From NCBI RefSeq assembly GCF_000732945.1, contig NZ_CP008944.1, forward strand, positions 584,506 to 648,505: a stretch of DNA of 64,000 bases, in the 5' to 3' direction. The notes below the pieces were generated by a model. It worked only from the letters and a program-made list of their open reading frames with translations, was not told the origin of the DNA and ran no database searches. The position numbers were made by a program, and so were the translations under genes. Positions 52,232-60,007 of this stretch are shown piece by piece. The stretch is from Corynebacterium atypicum. Its GTDB lineage: Bacteria; Actinomycetota; Actinomycetes; Mycobacteriales; Mycobacteriaceae. Within the stretch, counting starts at the first letter, position 1. Every line of letters starts with the position of its first letter.

Positions 52232-53134
52232 GTGAACTTCGGCTACGTTTTACGCGAGGCGCTAAAGGGCCTCGGCCGCAACATCACCATGACGATAGCG
52301 CTGGTCATCACCACAGCGATTTCGCTCGGCCTGCTGGCCACCGGATTCCTCGTGACCACCATGACCTCGCAGACCAAAGAAATCTACCTGGACCGGGTGG
52401 AGGTCATGGTCCAGTTTAACGAGGAAGTATCCGCGAACGACTCCACGTGCGAGAGCCAGGCCTGCCGGGAGGTCTTCGAGGCGCTCGACGGTGCGAAGGG
52501 CGTGGAGAGCGTGTCCTTCCGCTCCCGGGAGGCCTCCTACGAGCGCTTCGTCGAGGTGTTCCAGAATTCCGACCCCCAATTGGTGGAAGAGACCTCGCCG
52601 GACGCGCTGCCCGCGGCGGTCCACGTGCGGCTTACGGACCCGCTCGATACCAGCCCCTTGGATCCGGTGCGGAACCTTCCGCAGGTCAGCGAGGTGGTCG
52701 ACCAGGTTGACGATCTGCGCGGGGCGACTGACAACCTCGACGCCGTGCGTAACGCCACCTTCCTGCTAGCAGCGGTGCAGGCCATCGCAGCCATCTTCTT
52801 GATCGCCAACATGGTTCAGATTGCAGCGTTTAACCGCCGCGACGAGATTTCGATCATGCGGATGGTCGGGGCCTCGCGCTGGTTCACGCAGGCGCCGTTC
52901 GTCTTGGAAGCCGTCTTCGCAACTATCATCGGCGCGGTCCTGGCCACCGGGGCGCTCTTCGCAGGCAAGGCGCTCGTGATTGATAAAGCGCTGCGGGGGC
53001 TCTACGAGGCGCAGCTCGTCGCCCCCATCACGAACGCCGATATCTGGCTGATCGCGCCGATCGTCGCGGTCGTTGGCATCATCTTCGCTGCTTTGACCGC
53101 GCAGGTGACGTTGCGGGCCTACGTGCGCAAGTAG
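52232..53134 (+). CDS. ftsX: cell-division protein FtsX
   Basis: Membrane partner of FtsE. N-terminal helix (ITMTIALVITTAISLGLLAT), a large extracytoplasmic domain of about 130 residues containing two cysteines (DSTCESQAC), then three C-terminal helices (FLLAAVQAIAAIFLIANMV, ATIIGAVLATGALFAG, IWLIAPIVAVVGIIFA). The motif RRDEISIMRMVGASRWF between helices is characteristic of FtsX. 300 aa; GTG 52232 follows AAAGAGGAGC. Confidence 0.95.
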   Translation: MNFGYVLREALKGLGRNITMTIALVITTAISLGLLATGFLVTTMTSQTKEIYLDRVEVMVQFNEEVSANDSTCESQACREVFEALDGAKGVESVSFRSREASYERFVEVFQNSDPQLVEETSPDALPAAVHVRLTDPLDTSPLDPVRNLPQVSEVVDQVDDLRGATDNLDAVRNATFLLAAVQAIAAIFLIANMVQIAAFNRRDEISIMRMVGASRWFTQAPFVLEAVFATIIGAVLATGALFAGKALVIDKALRGLYEAQLVAPITNADIWLIAPIVAVVGIIFAALTAQVTLRAYVRK

Positions 53135-53250
53135 ACGCTGGTGCGGGGCCGGTGGCCGGCGCGGCGGCGCGTCGGCATCACGGCTTTGGGCTGACAGCCT
53201 TTGGGCTGGCGGCTTTGGGGCGGGGTAGCCGCGTAGACTAGTAGCTCACT

Positions 53251-53748
53251 ATGGGCAAGAAGAAAAAGAACGCGGCTAAAAAGACTCCGGGCGTCATTGC
53301 GACCAACCGGCGCGCCCGCCACGACTACACCATCTTGGAATCCTACGAGGCCGGGATCCAGCTGGTTGGCACCGAGATCAAATCGTTGCGCGAGGGCAAA
53401 GCCTCGCTGGCCGAGGCCTTCGCCACGATCGACGATTCGGAGGTGTGGCTACGCCAGCTGCACATTCCGGAGTACTCGCGGGGATCGTGGACCAACCATT
53501 CGCCGCGGCGCACCCGCAAACTGTTACTCCACCGACGCGAAATCGATTCGATTGAAGGCAAAGTGCGCGACGGTAGACGCACGCTGGTTCCGCTGCAGCT
53601 TTACTTTAAAAACGGCATGCTCAAGGTGGAGCTCGGGCTGGCCGAGGGTAAACAAGATTACGATAAGCGCCAAGCGATCCGCAGGCGCACCGAGGAGCGC
53701 GAGGTGGTGCGCAGCCTCGGGCGTAAGATAAAGGGGATGAAGGCCTAG
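53251..53748 (+). CDS. smpB: SsrA-binding protein SmpB
   Basis: Brings tmRNA to stalled ribosomes. Motifs: RRARHDYTILESYEAGI in the form NRRARHDYTI, LVGTEIKSLREGKASL, QLHIPEYSRGSWTNH, LLLHRREI and the C-terminal helix KQDYDKRQAIRRRTEERE. 165 aa. The ATG at 53251 follows TAGACT and TAGTAG elements and has no ribosome-binding site, so it may be leaderless. The tmRNA gene is about 2.4 kb downstream. Confidence 0.96.
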   Translation: MGKKKKNAAKKTPGVIATNRRARHDYTILESYEAGIQLVGTEIKSLREGKASLAEAFATIDDSEVWLRQLHIPEYSRGSWTNHSPRRTRKLLLHRREIDSIEGKVRDGRRTLVPLQLYFKNGMLKVELGLAEGKQDYDKRQAIRRRTEEREVVRSLGRKIKGMKA

Positions 53749-53761
53749 CACAGGCCGGTCG

Positions 53762-54175
53762 ATGAGTATTTACGTCGAGAAAGTTCACGATGTCCTGGCC
53801 GGGAAGGTCCAGACCACAGGCACTGTCGTGCTGGTGGATCGCTTGTGGCCTCGTGGCATCAAAAAAGATGAACTCAGTTACGACTACTGGCTCAAATCCG
53901 CCGCGCCCTCGCCGGGGCTAAGGAAATGGTTTGGGCATGACCCGAACCGTTTTGACGAGTTCTCCCGCCGCTACCGCGCTGAACTCGATGCGGCTTTATC
54001 GGACGCCGGCTCCGAAACCCGCGCGCAGCACGCTGAGCGTGAGCAAGGCGACGTCGATAAGCTTATCTCTTTTGCCTGTAGTGGAGACGTCACATTGCTC
54101 TTCTCAACGAAAGACCGCGTGCACAATCATGCACGGGTGCTAGCGGGCTGGCTGGCAGCAAGAACAAGCGGCTAA
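53762..54175 (+). CDS. DUF488 family protein (YeaO-like)
   Basis: A 137-aa soluble protein. VLVDRLWPRGIKKDEL near the N terminus, WLKSAAPSPGLRKWFGHDP and the C-terminal VTLLFSTKD are the DUF488/YeaO signature. The biochemical role of the family is unknown. It starts 13 bases after smpB and is probably co-transcribed with it. Convergent with the abgT pseudogene. Confidence 0.9.
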   Translation: MSIYVEKVHDVLAGKVQTTGTVVLVDRLWPRGIKKDELSYDYWLKSAAPSPGLRKWFGHDPNRFDEFSRRYRAELDAALSDAGSETRAQHAEREQGDVDKLISFACSGDVTLLFSTKDRVHNHARVLAGWLAARTSG

Positions 54176-54202
54176 CACGCGCGCCGAACTGGGGCCTTTT
54201 GA

Positions 54203-55863
54203 CTATAGCGCCGGATATTCGACCGGGGTGCCCGGGCCCAGCGGCAGCCCCGCGTAGTACCAGGCGAGGAAAAACAAGAACCAGCCGATCATCATCGACG
54301 CCGCGTAGGGCAAAGACAGGCTCATCGGGGTCCCTAGCCCCGCCTTCTTGTAGTAGCGCTGCAGGAAGGTCAGCGCCAGGGCAAAGTAGGGGCTCATGGG
54401 AGTGACGATATTTGCTGGTGAATCGCCGATGCGATAGAGCATCTGGGTAACCTCAGGGGCTATTCCAACCAACATGAACATGGGCACCACCACGGGAGCC
54501 ATGAGCGCCCACTGCGCAGAGCCGGACGTGATCAGCAGGTTAATCAGCGCTACGATCAAGACGAAGCAGGCAAACAGCAGCGGCTTGGGCATGTCGATGT
54601 GAGTGAGCGCCTCAGAACCCTTGATAGCCGTCCACTGGCCCAAATTAGATCACTCGAAGTAGGCCAGGAACTGGGCGACGGCGAAGAAAGCACGAGCATC
54701 GGAACCAGGGTCTCGACGCCCTTAACCATGAAGTCAAAGATGTCTCGTCCCCGGGTAATTGAGCGAGTAACCAGCCCGTAGACCGTGCCGGTGACAAAGA
54801 ACATCACGGCGATGACCACGCCGATATCGGTGATGAGGACAGACTCGAGCGCCGCGTTATCCTCGCCCAAAAACGGCGATCCCGGGATGAACAGCAAGGC
54901 AAAATACGCTGCGAGCATAGCAAGCACAGTCCAACCCGTGGCGGCAAGGCCGCGTTTTTCCTCAGGCGCAAGCTTGAGGCCCTCGTCATCGGGCGTCTCG
55001 ATGTGTTCCGGCGTGCTAAAACTCGCGGCGGCGTCATCGAGATGCCGGTGATCGACTAATTGGCTGGCCCGGCCATCCACAAACAACTCGGTGACGGCCG
55101 TGATAATCAGCGCTAAAACCACCGCGGAGGGAATGACGAAAAAGTAGTTGGCCAAAGGGGAGACCTCATAGGCCGCGTCGACGAAAGCAGCAGCTGATGT
55201 AGAAATGCCGGCGAGCAAGAGATCCGTGATGTTGAGCAGTAGCGAAGCGTTGAAACCTCCGGACGAGGCCGCGAACGCGACCATGGCGCCGACGATCGGT
55301 GAACGCCCCAGCGCGGAAAATGCGGCCGCTCCCAGTGGAATCATGATGACGTACACGGCATCGGAAGCAATTGAACCGGTCACCGCGGTCAGCGCAACGG
55401 TAAAAGTAAGCAGCATGGGATGACGGACTTTGCCGACCATGCCGCGCATTGCGGCCCCCAAGAAGCCAGAGTGCTCGGCGACCGCGATGCCGAGCATGAC
55501 AATGAGGATGACCCCAAGAGGCGGGAACGTGATGAAGTTTTCCACCGCCTCTGAGACCATCTTCTGCAGCCCTTCAGCGGAGAGCAGATTGGTCACCTCG
55601 GCTGTGGAGCCGTCGGCGGGATTTGTGGCCCGCATCCCGAGCGCGTTGCCGACCCAGAAGCTCAGCAGCACTAATGCTGAGAGAATGACAAAAAGCCAGA
55701 AGGGCTCGGGCAGCTTGTTACCTAACCGTTCGACGAGGCCGAGAAAGCCCGTGGGCTTCTCTGGGCTTTCTGGGGCGTTGGCGTCGTCTTTGGCTTGGCC
55801 GGCCAGTTCAGCCTGGTCAGTGTAGTCGGTGCGGCCAGCCTGGCCGGTGGCTCGAGTACGGTC
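54203..55863 (-). pseudogene. abgT: AbgT-family p-aminobenzoyl-glutamate transporter, broken by two lesions
   Basis: An AbgT-type permease. The 5' part (55863 to about 54685) has the family motif set: FLGLVERLGNKLPEPFWLFV, FPPLGVILIVMLGIAVAE and VAFAASSGGFNASLLLNITD. Near 54687 the frame shifts: GTGCTTTCTTC should read through to FFAVAQFLAYFE, which is one T short. Seven residues later (FE-x-SNLGQW) the expected Trp codon TGG is TGA. The 3' part (LGQWTAIKGSEAL ... PANIVTPMSPYF) continues intact to 54203. An indel plus a separate nonsense substitution argue for a true pseudogene. ATG 55863 follows GGAG. Confidence 0.88.
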
Positions 55864-56172
55864 CATCGGGGCTCCTCGTGCGGTACGTTGCAAGGGTTGT
55901 CAGTGCTCGGCGAGCGTCGAATTGAGATGTGTGGGCCACTATTGCGGGAAGGTGCCCGTGGTCACATTACATAACGGGGCGATGATCTGGCTAGTTTTAG
56001 ACCAGTTTTGCTTCGGCACGTCCGTCGTGTTCGGCTCCTGCTGGCCGCCTTCGGCTCCTCCTGGCGTCATGGAAAGCCTGGGGGTGCGACGCATTGAGGT
56101 TTGAGGGCGTGCGGGGTACACTGAGGTCTCCTACAGGAGGCAGCGCGTACCCGCCTGTAGGGATTGGTCAAC
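55864..56172. other. intergenic region between abgT and ssrA
   Basis: About 309 bases with no convincing gene; short open frames (for example 55939-56121, minus) lack start signals. It should contain the abgT promoter and the ssrA promoter. The GCTAGTTTTAGACCAG segment near 55990 is AT-rich, and GGTACACTGAGG near 56113 is a possible ssrA promoter element; neither is compelling. Confidence 0.4.
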
Positions 56173-56551
56173 GGGGCTGATTTTGGTTTCGACTTCGCCG
56201 ACCGAACCAGGGGAAGCGTGCCGGTGCAGGCTGGTGACCACCGTTAAGCGTCGCAGCAAACTGATAAGCGCCGAGAATACTCAGCGCGACTACGCCCTCG
56301 CTGCCTAAAGCGAGCGCCTAGTCTGTCAGCCCGGACAGGTCCCTGGTCCGGGTTTCTGGCATCGACTCAGAGGGACTCGCCGTGAGGCCGTGTCAGCGGG
56401 GTCTCACGGGACATTTTACCGCTGACTGGGCCCGTCATCCGGACATGTTCGCCTGATCCGGAGGGTCGAGCAGAGATTCCGTGCGAACTGCGCACGGAGA
56501 AGCCCTGGTGAGGTGGAGAAGGACCCGGGTTCGAGTCCCGGCAGCTCCACT
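56173..56551 (+). ncRNA. ssrA: transfer-messenger RNA (tmRNA)
   Basis: The 5' end GGGGCTGATTTTGG pairs with the 3' CAGCTCC to form the tRNA-like acceptor stem; the T arm GGGTTCGAGTCCC is at 56527-56539. CCA is not encoded. The tag reading frame begins at GCC 56270 and encodes AENTQRDYALAA followed by TAA at 56306-56308. The tag end ALAA is the usual protease degron. With SmpB encoded 2.4 kb upstream, it rescues stalled ribosomes. Confidence 0.96.
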
Positions 56552-56560
56552 TAAGCGATT

Positions 56561-56599
56561 CCCCCAGACCCTCTCGGGCCTGGGGGTTTTCTTTTATTT
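56561..56599 (+). terminator. rho-independent terminator of ssrA
   Basis: CCCCCAG and CCC pair with GGG and CTGGGGG (56561-56586), followed by TTTTCTTTTATTTT. Confidence 0.9.
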
Positions 56600-56886
56600 T
56601 GATGGTCTGACCTGCACATATGCCTCGGACAGATACGGACAGCTACGGACATGGGCGTACGCTGGGTGGTCATGAATTGGTCACGAAACCCCGCACATTG
56701 GTCACGCGTGGCTGCACCCGTGGGGGTGTGGGGAAGCGGAAGAACATGCGCCGCCGCCAGTAGACCAGGCCCTCCGACTCAAAGCACCTGTGGCCAGATG
56801 GGCCCTCATACGCCCTGATACAGCTCGCGGCGGTGCCGGGGTGAAGTACCAAAGTCCCAACAAGTCCCCACGATCCCGGATGCGCC
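56600..56886. other. region after ssrA without recognisable gene
   Basis: The stretch contains the tandem-like motif ACGGACA at three spots (56633-56652: GGACAGATACGGACAGCTAC, then GGACATGG) and only short minus-strand frames (to 56670). The 3' end of ssrA is a common integration site, and this may be the scar of a lost element, but no integrase remains and I saw no duplicate of the ssrA 3' end. Confidence 0.35.
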
Positions 56887-57029
56887 TCAGCGCGCCGGGC
56901 TCATGGCCGGGGTGCGTTTGTTGGCGGAGTAGTTGCGCCAGGTCACGGGGGTAACTCCGATGTAGTGGGCGCAGTCTTCGCCTAGCCATAGTTCGGGCCG
57001 GCATCTTTGTCGATGATGATCGGGGTCAT
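56887..57029 (-). pseudogene. decayed second copy of a helix-turn-helix protein gene
   Basis: Begins MTPIIIDKDAG at ATG 57029, overlapping the TGA of the small membrane peptide gene (ATGA). The frame is then lost at about 57000; a neighbouring frame continues with ELWLGEDCAHYIGVTPVTW and RNYSANKRTPAMSPAR, clearly related to ELWLAADCAHHCNVTVSTW in the gene at 57440. It then stops at 56887. So this is a paralogous, frameshifted copy. Function inferred as DNA binding only. Confidence 0.5.
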
Positions 57030-57440
57030 AGTGCGCGCCATTTCTTGATGAGTGTGGCTGACTCTCCGGCAAGTGCTGTGACTGCAATAACGGCGGTGAG
57101 CGCTAGCGCCCATGCTGGTGCGTTGAAAAAGACGGCGGCGACAAGGGCGAGCACAGGTATGTAAGTATCCATAGTTTTCCAATCTAGCGGTAAATTTAGT
57201 AGCGGGTGGCCTGCCGGGGCTGCCTGGCCGGTTGGCGTGCCAGGTTTTGACCTCTTCGGCGTCCCACACTGCGGTTTGTTTTGTTAGGTAGGCCACGGGT
57301 GTGGGTGGGTTCATGTTACCGTCTTTGCGGGAGTAGGAACGCCATGTTGATACCGTCACGTTGCAGTGGTGGGCGCAATCGGCGGCTAGCCAGAGTTCTT
57401 TGCCGGTGATCCGGTCGGTGATGATGGGGTCTACTGGCAT
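56982..57440 (-). CDS. excisionase-like helix-turn-helix protein (phage/ICE type)
   Basis: The first ~75 residues look real: ITDRITGKELWLAADCAHHC, NVTVSTWRSYSRKDG, PPTPVAYLTKQTAVWDAEEV and KTWHANRP resemble small DNA-binding (AlpA/excisionase-like) proteins of corynebacterial prophages, ending in a DAEEVKTWH element. The open frame then runs on through the coding region of the next small gene, so the natural stop was probably lost or lies in another frame (RQPRQATRY plus stop near 57190 in a shifted frame). ATG 57440 lies 3 bases after the stop of an upstream peptide frame. No integrase is nearby. Likely a remnant of a mobile element next to ssrA. Confidence 0.5.
   Translation of the reverse strand: MPVDPIITDRITGKELWLAADCAHHCNVTVSTWRSYSRKDGNMNPPTPVAYLTKQTAVWDAEEVKTWHANRPGSPGRPPATKFTARLENYGYLHTCARPCRRRLFQRTSMGASAHRRYCSHSTCRRVSHTHQEMARTMTPIIIDKDAGPNYG
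57026..57172 (-). CDS. small membrane peptide (48 aa)
   Basis: A 48-residue frame starting MDTYIPVLALVAAVFFNAP and ending SATLIKKWRAL. Two hydrophobic segments and a basic C-terminal tail suggest a membrane peptide. Its TGA overlaps the ATG of the downstream helix-turn-helix copy (ATGA), the normal arrangement for coupled genes, which supports it as real although too short for most gene finders. No family recognised. Confidence 0.5.
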   Translation of the reverse strand: MDTYIPVLALVAAVFFNAPAWALALTAVIAVTALAGESATLIKKWRAL

Positions 57441-57443
57441 GGG

Positions 57444-57614
57444 TTAGGCCTTCCTGCGGTTGTAGTCGATGGCGATGCCTGCGCCGATGAAGGCGGGGAT
57501 GAAGAATGCTGTGGCGCCGGCGTTGGTCAAGATGGGCGCTACGGGGGGGGGCAGCGATAGGGGTAAAGGTCGCGATTGGCGCTTTTTATCATCAGATCGT
57601 GGACGTGGCCCCAA
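57444..57614 (-). pseudogene. possible second small membrane peptide interrupted by a C9 run
   Basis: The end of this frame reads VAPILTNAGATAFFIPAFIG, AGIAIDYNRRKA and stops at 57444, three bases before ATG 57440. It is hydrophobic with a basic tail, like the peptide at 57172. Upstream the frame passes through nine consecutive C (57543-57551, G on the plus strand) and has no good start; an ATG (57593 region) in the other frame would join it if the run had ten C. Either a remnant or a length-variable gene. Confidence 0.35.
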
Positions 57615-57682
57615 GTAGGGCGCTCGCCGTGGGCCGGGCGCCGGCCGAGTAAAAACGCAGGATAAACCCGTTAGATTTCTTT

Positions 57683-57754
57683 CGAGGTTAGCCCAGCCTT
57701 GACTCGCACCTGTACGTTGGCTAGGATCCCCAAAGAAAGGTTACCGTAGCCTTA
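57683..57754 (+). promoter_or_regulatory. iron-regulated promoter with two DtxR-like boxes
   Basis: TTGACT (57699-57704), 17 bases, TAGGAT (57722-57727) is a good promoter for the siderophore-binding protein gene. One DtxR-like site (AGGTTAGCCCAGCCT core, 57683-57701) covers the -35; a second (AGGTTACCGTAGCCT core, 57736-57754) covers the start of transcription. Both resemble the 19-bp DtxR consensus with its AGGTTA...CCT arms, though imperfectly. Confidence 0.6.
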
Positions 57755-57816
57755 ACGCTGGCTTGCAATAGCTTCGCTAGCAGGTACATCTTGACACGAC
57801 CAGGAAAGTGAATCTC

Positions 57817-58839
57817 ATGGCTAAATTCCGTCATGCCCTCGTGGCCGTCACCGCTGCTACGGCGCTGGTTCTGACCGGCTGCTCGAACGCAGAAAACGGC
57901 ACCTCTGCTAACTCAAGCGCGAATAACACCGCCAGCAGCTCGGAGGCCGTGACCGCAACGTCGGTGACCGTGGAAGACAACTACAGCGAGAAGACGATTG
58001 AGCTCCCGATCGAGCGTGTCGTCTCGCTGGACAACCGCACTTTCGAGGTCTTGGACGAGTGGGGCGTCAAGCTTGAGGCCGCGCCGCGCAAGCTGGTTCC
58101 GCACTCGATTCCGGGCATCAAGGACGACGACTCGATCGTGGACATCGGAAACCACCGCGAGCCCAACCTGGAGGCCATTGTCGCCGCGGATCCGCAGGTC
58201 ATCGTTTCTGGCCAGTGCTTCACTAAGTACGATGACCAGATCGAAGAGATGAACCCGCAGGCGACCCTGGTGGAGTTCGAGCCTCGCGACGGCGAGCCGC
58301 TGGATCAGGAGCTGAAGCGCCAGGTCACCGCTTTGGGCAAGATCTTTGATAAGGAAGACGAAGCGAAGAAGATCGTCGAAGACTTCGACGCGGCTCTGAA
58401 GCGTGCTAAGGAAGCTTATGACGGTCAGTCGACCGTCATGGCCGTCAACGTGTCCGGCGGTGAGATCGGGTACATTGCTCCCAGCATCGGGCGCACTTAC
58501 GGCCCGCTGTTCGACCTGCTGAACCTTAAGCCTGCGCTTGAGGTCGAGGGTGCTTCGTCCGATCACAAGGGCGACGATATTTCGGTGGAGGCCATCGCTG
58601 ACTCCAACCCGGACTTCTTGATGGTCCTCGACCGGGATGCTGGCACCAGCGCTGGCGACGCGCCGGACTTCAAGCCTGCCGAGTCCGTCATTAAGGAATC
58701 CGCACTGCTGCAGAACGTCAAGGCTGTCAAGGACGGCAAGGTGTACATCGCTCCGGCGGATACCTACACCAACGAGTCCATCCTCACCTACACCGAGATT
58801 CTGAACGATCTGGCTGATCAGTTCGAGGCTGCGAAGTAG
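57817..58839 (+). CDS. siderophore ABC transporter substrate-binding lipoprotein
   Basis: Lipid-anchored binding protein of the FatB/CeuE group. The signal peptide ALVAVTAATALVLTGC has a lipobox (LTGC). The two-lobed periplasmic-binding fold shows IELPIERVVSLDNRTFEVLDEW, NLEAIVAADPQVIVSGQC, LGKIFDKEDEAKKIVEDF and SIGRTYGPLFDLL. The gene order binding protein, two permeases, ATPase and the DtxR-like boxes upstream support ferric-siderophore uptake. ATG 57817 with AGGAAAG upstream is preferred to GTG 57808. 340 aa. Confidence 0.9.
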   Translation: MAKFRHALVAVTAATALVLTGCSNAENGTSANSSANNTASSSEAVTATSVTVEDNYSEKTIELPIERVVSLDNRTFEVLDEWGVKLEAAPRKLVPHSIPGIKDDDSIVDIGNHREPNLEAIVAADPQVIVSGQCFTKYDDQIEEMNPQATLVEFEPRDGEPLDQELKRQVTALGKIFDKEDEAKKIVEDFDAALKRAKEAYDGQSTVMAVNVSGGEIGYIAPSIGRTYGPLFDLLNLKPALEVEGASSDHKGDDISVEAIADSNPDFLMVLDRDAGTSAGDAPDFKPAESVIKESALLQNVKAVKDGKVYIAPADTYTNESILTYTEILNDLADQFEAAK

Positions 58840-58927
58840 TCGCACGCCTGCACTAATTGCCGACGCCGCGCTGGTCGCCGAAGGGTGATGGGCGCGGCGT
58901 CGTACGTTGACGGGCGGGCAAAGCCGA

Positions 58928-58946
58928 ACTAGTTAGCCTAGGCTAT
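58928..58946 (+). promoter_or_regulatory. weak DtxR-like site upstream of the first permease
   Basis: The segment contains GTTAGCCTAGGCTA with the perfect palindrome AGCCTAGGCT. It matches part of the DtxR consensus and lies about 36 bases before the permease start. Candidate only. Confidence 0.35.
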
Positions 58947-58981
58947 GGTTGTAAAGATGTTGGGCGTCGCCTGAGGGGTCA

Positions 58982-60007
58982 TTGGCTCGCACGTCCCGCT
59001 TTAATCGTCGAAGGGAAGTCACCTTCTTGAGTACCACCACGGCACGTCGATCTCGGCGAGGTTCGACGAGTTGGAAACTGATCCTGGGCGTATGCGCTGT
59101 CCTCGTTCTTCTCGGGATATCTCTATTTACCGGCGTCTATGACGTGTTCAATGCTGAAGACGGCTGGCAGATGTTCGAGCTCACGCGAGTGCCGCGCACG
59201 ATAGCCCTGGTGCTCGCGGGCGCGGCCATGGCAATGTCCGGTCTTGTGATGCAGCTGCTGACACAAAACCGTTTTGTTGAGCCCACCACCACCGGAACCA
59301 CAGAGTGGGCGGGGCTCGGTTTGTTGTGCACCCTCTGGCTGATCCCGGGCGCAAGCATCATGGCGCGCATGATTGGGGCGGTTATTTTCGCGTTCGTCGG
59401 AACTCTCGTCTTCTTTCTTTTCCTTCGACGAGTTTCGCTGCGCTCTTCCCTCGTGGTTCCCATCATCGGTATCATGCTCGAAGCCGTGGTCAGCTCAATT
59501 TCTACGTTCTTTGCGCTGCAGACCGATATGCTACAGAGCCTTACCATTTGGTTCGCCGGAAGCTTTACCTCTGTCTTTGAGGGGCAGTGGGAGATTCTGC
59601 TGATCGTGCTCGTGGTACTGGTATGCGTCTGGATTTTCGCCGACAGGCTAACCGTAGCTGGGCTTGGCGAAGATATCGCGACGAACGTCGGACTCAACTA
59701 CAACCGCATCATCCTCGCTGGCACCGGACTCATCGCGGTTGCCAGCGGGGTAGTGACGGTGGTGATTGGACAGCTGCCGTTCTTGGGCCTCATCGTGCCG
59801 AACATTGTCTCGCTGTTTCGGGGCGACGATCTACGAAGTAACTTGCCTTGGGTTGTGCTAGTAGGGATTGCAGTAGTGACCGTATGCGACCTCTTCGCGC
59901 GCACCGTCATCTCTCCGTTCGAGGTACCGGTTTCTGTGGTGCTGGGCATCGTTGGCACGATCGTCTTCGTGGAGCTGATTCTTAAGGGGCGTAAAGGAAA
60001 TGCCTAA
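58982..60007 (+). CDS. FecCD-type iron-siderophore ABC permease
   Basis: Integral membrane permease with about nine to ten helices: ILGVCAVLVLLGISLFTGV, TIALVLAGAAMAMSGLVMQL, a central set, and LPFLGLIVPNIVSLFRGDDLR with VPVSVVLGIVGTIVFVELIL at the C terminus. GxxMxxSGLVMQLLTQNRFVEP and the PFLGLIVPNI loop (contact with the ATPase) are typical of this family. TTG 58982 is used; TTG 59027 with a better ribosome-binding site (GAAGGGAAG) is an alternative. The 3' end overlaps the second permease by 8 bases. Confidence 0.88.
   Translation: MARTSRFNRRREVTFLSTTTARRSRRGSTSWKLILGVCAVLVLLGISLFTGVYDVFNAEDGWQMFELTRVPRTIALVLAGAAMAMSGLVMQLLTQNRFVEPTTTGTTEWAGLGLLCTLWLIPGASIMARMIGAVIFAFVGTLVFFLFLRRVSLRSSLVVPIIGIMLEAVVSSISTFFALQTDMLQSLTIWFAGSFTSVFEGQWEILLIVLVVLVCVWIFADRLTVAGLGEDIATNVGLNYNRIILAGTGLIAVASGVVTVVIGQLPFLGLIVPNIVSLFRGDDLRSNLPWVVLVGIAVVTVCDLFARTVISPFEVPVSVVLGIVGTIVFVELILKGRKGNA

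Noticed and set aside
56481..56675. Plus-strand frame beginning MRTAHGEALVRWRRT
   Set aside because: It lies in the 3' part of the tmRNA gene and its terminator; no start signal.
56173..57816. An intact prophage or integrative element at the ssrA 3' end
   Set aside because: No integrase gene and no duplicated ssrA 3' end were found; only small remnants remain.
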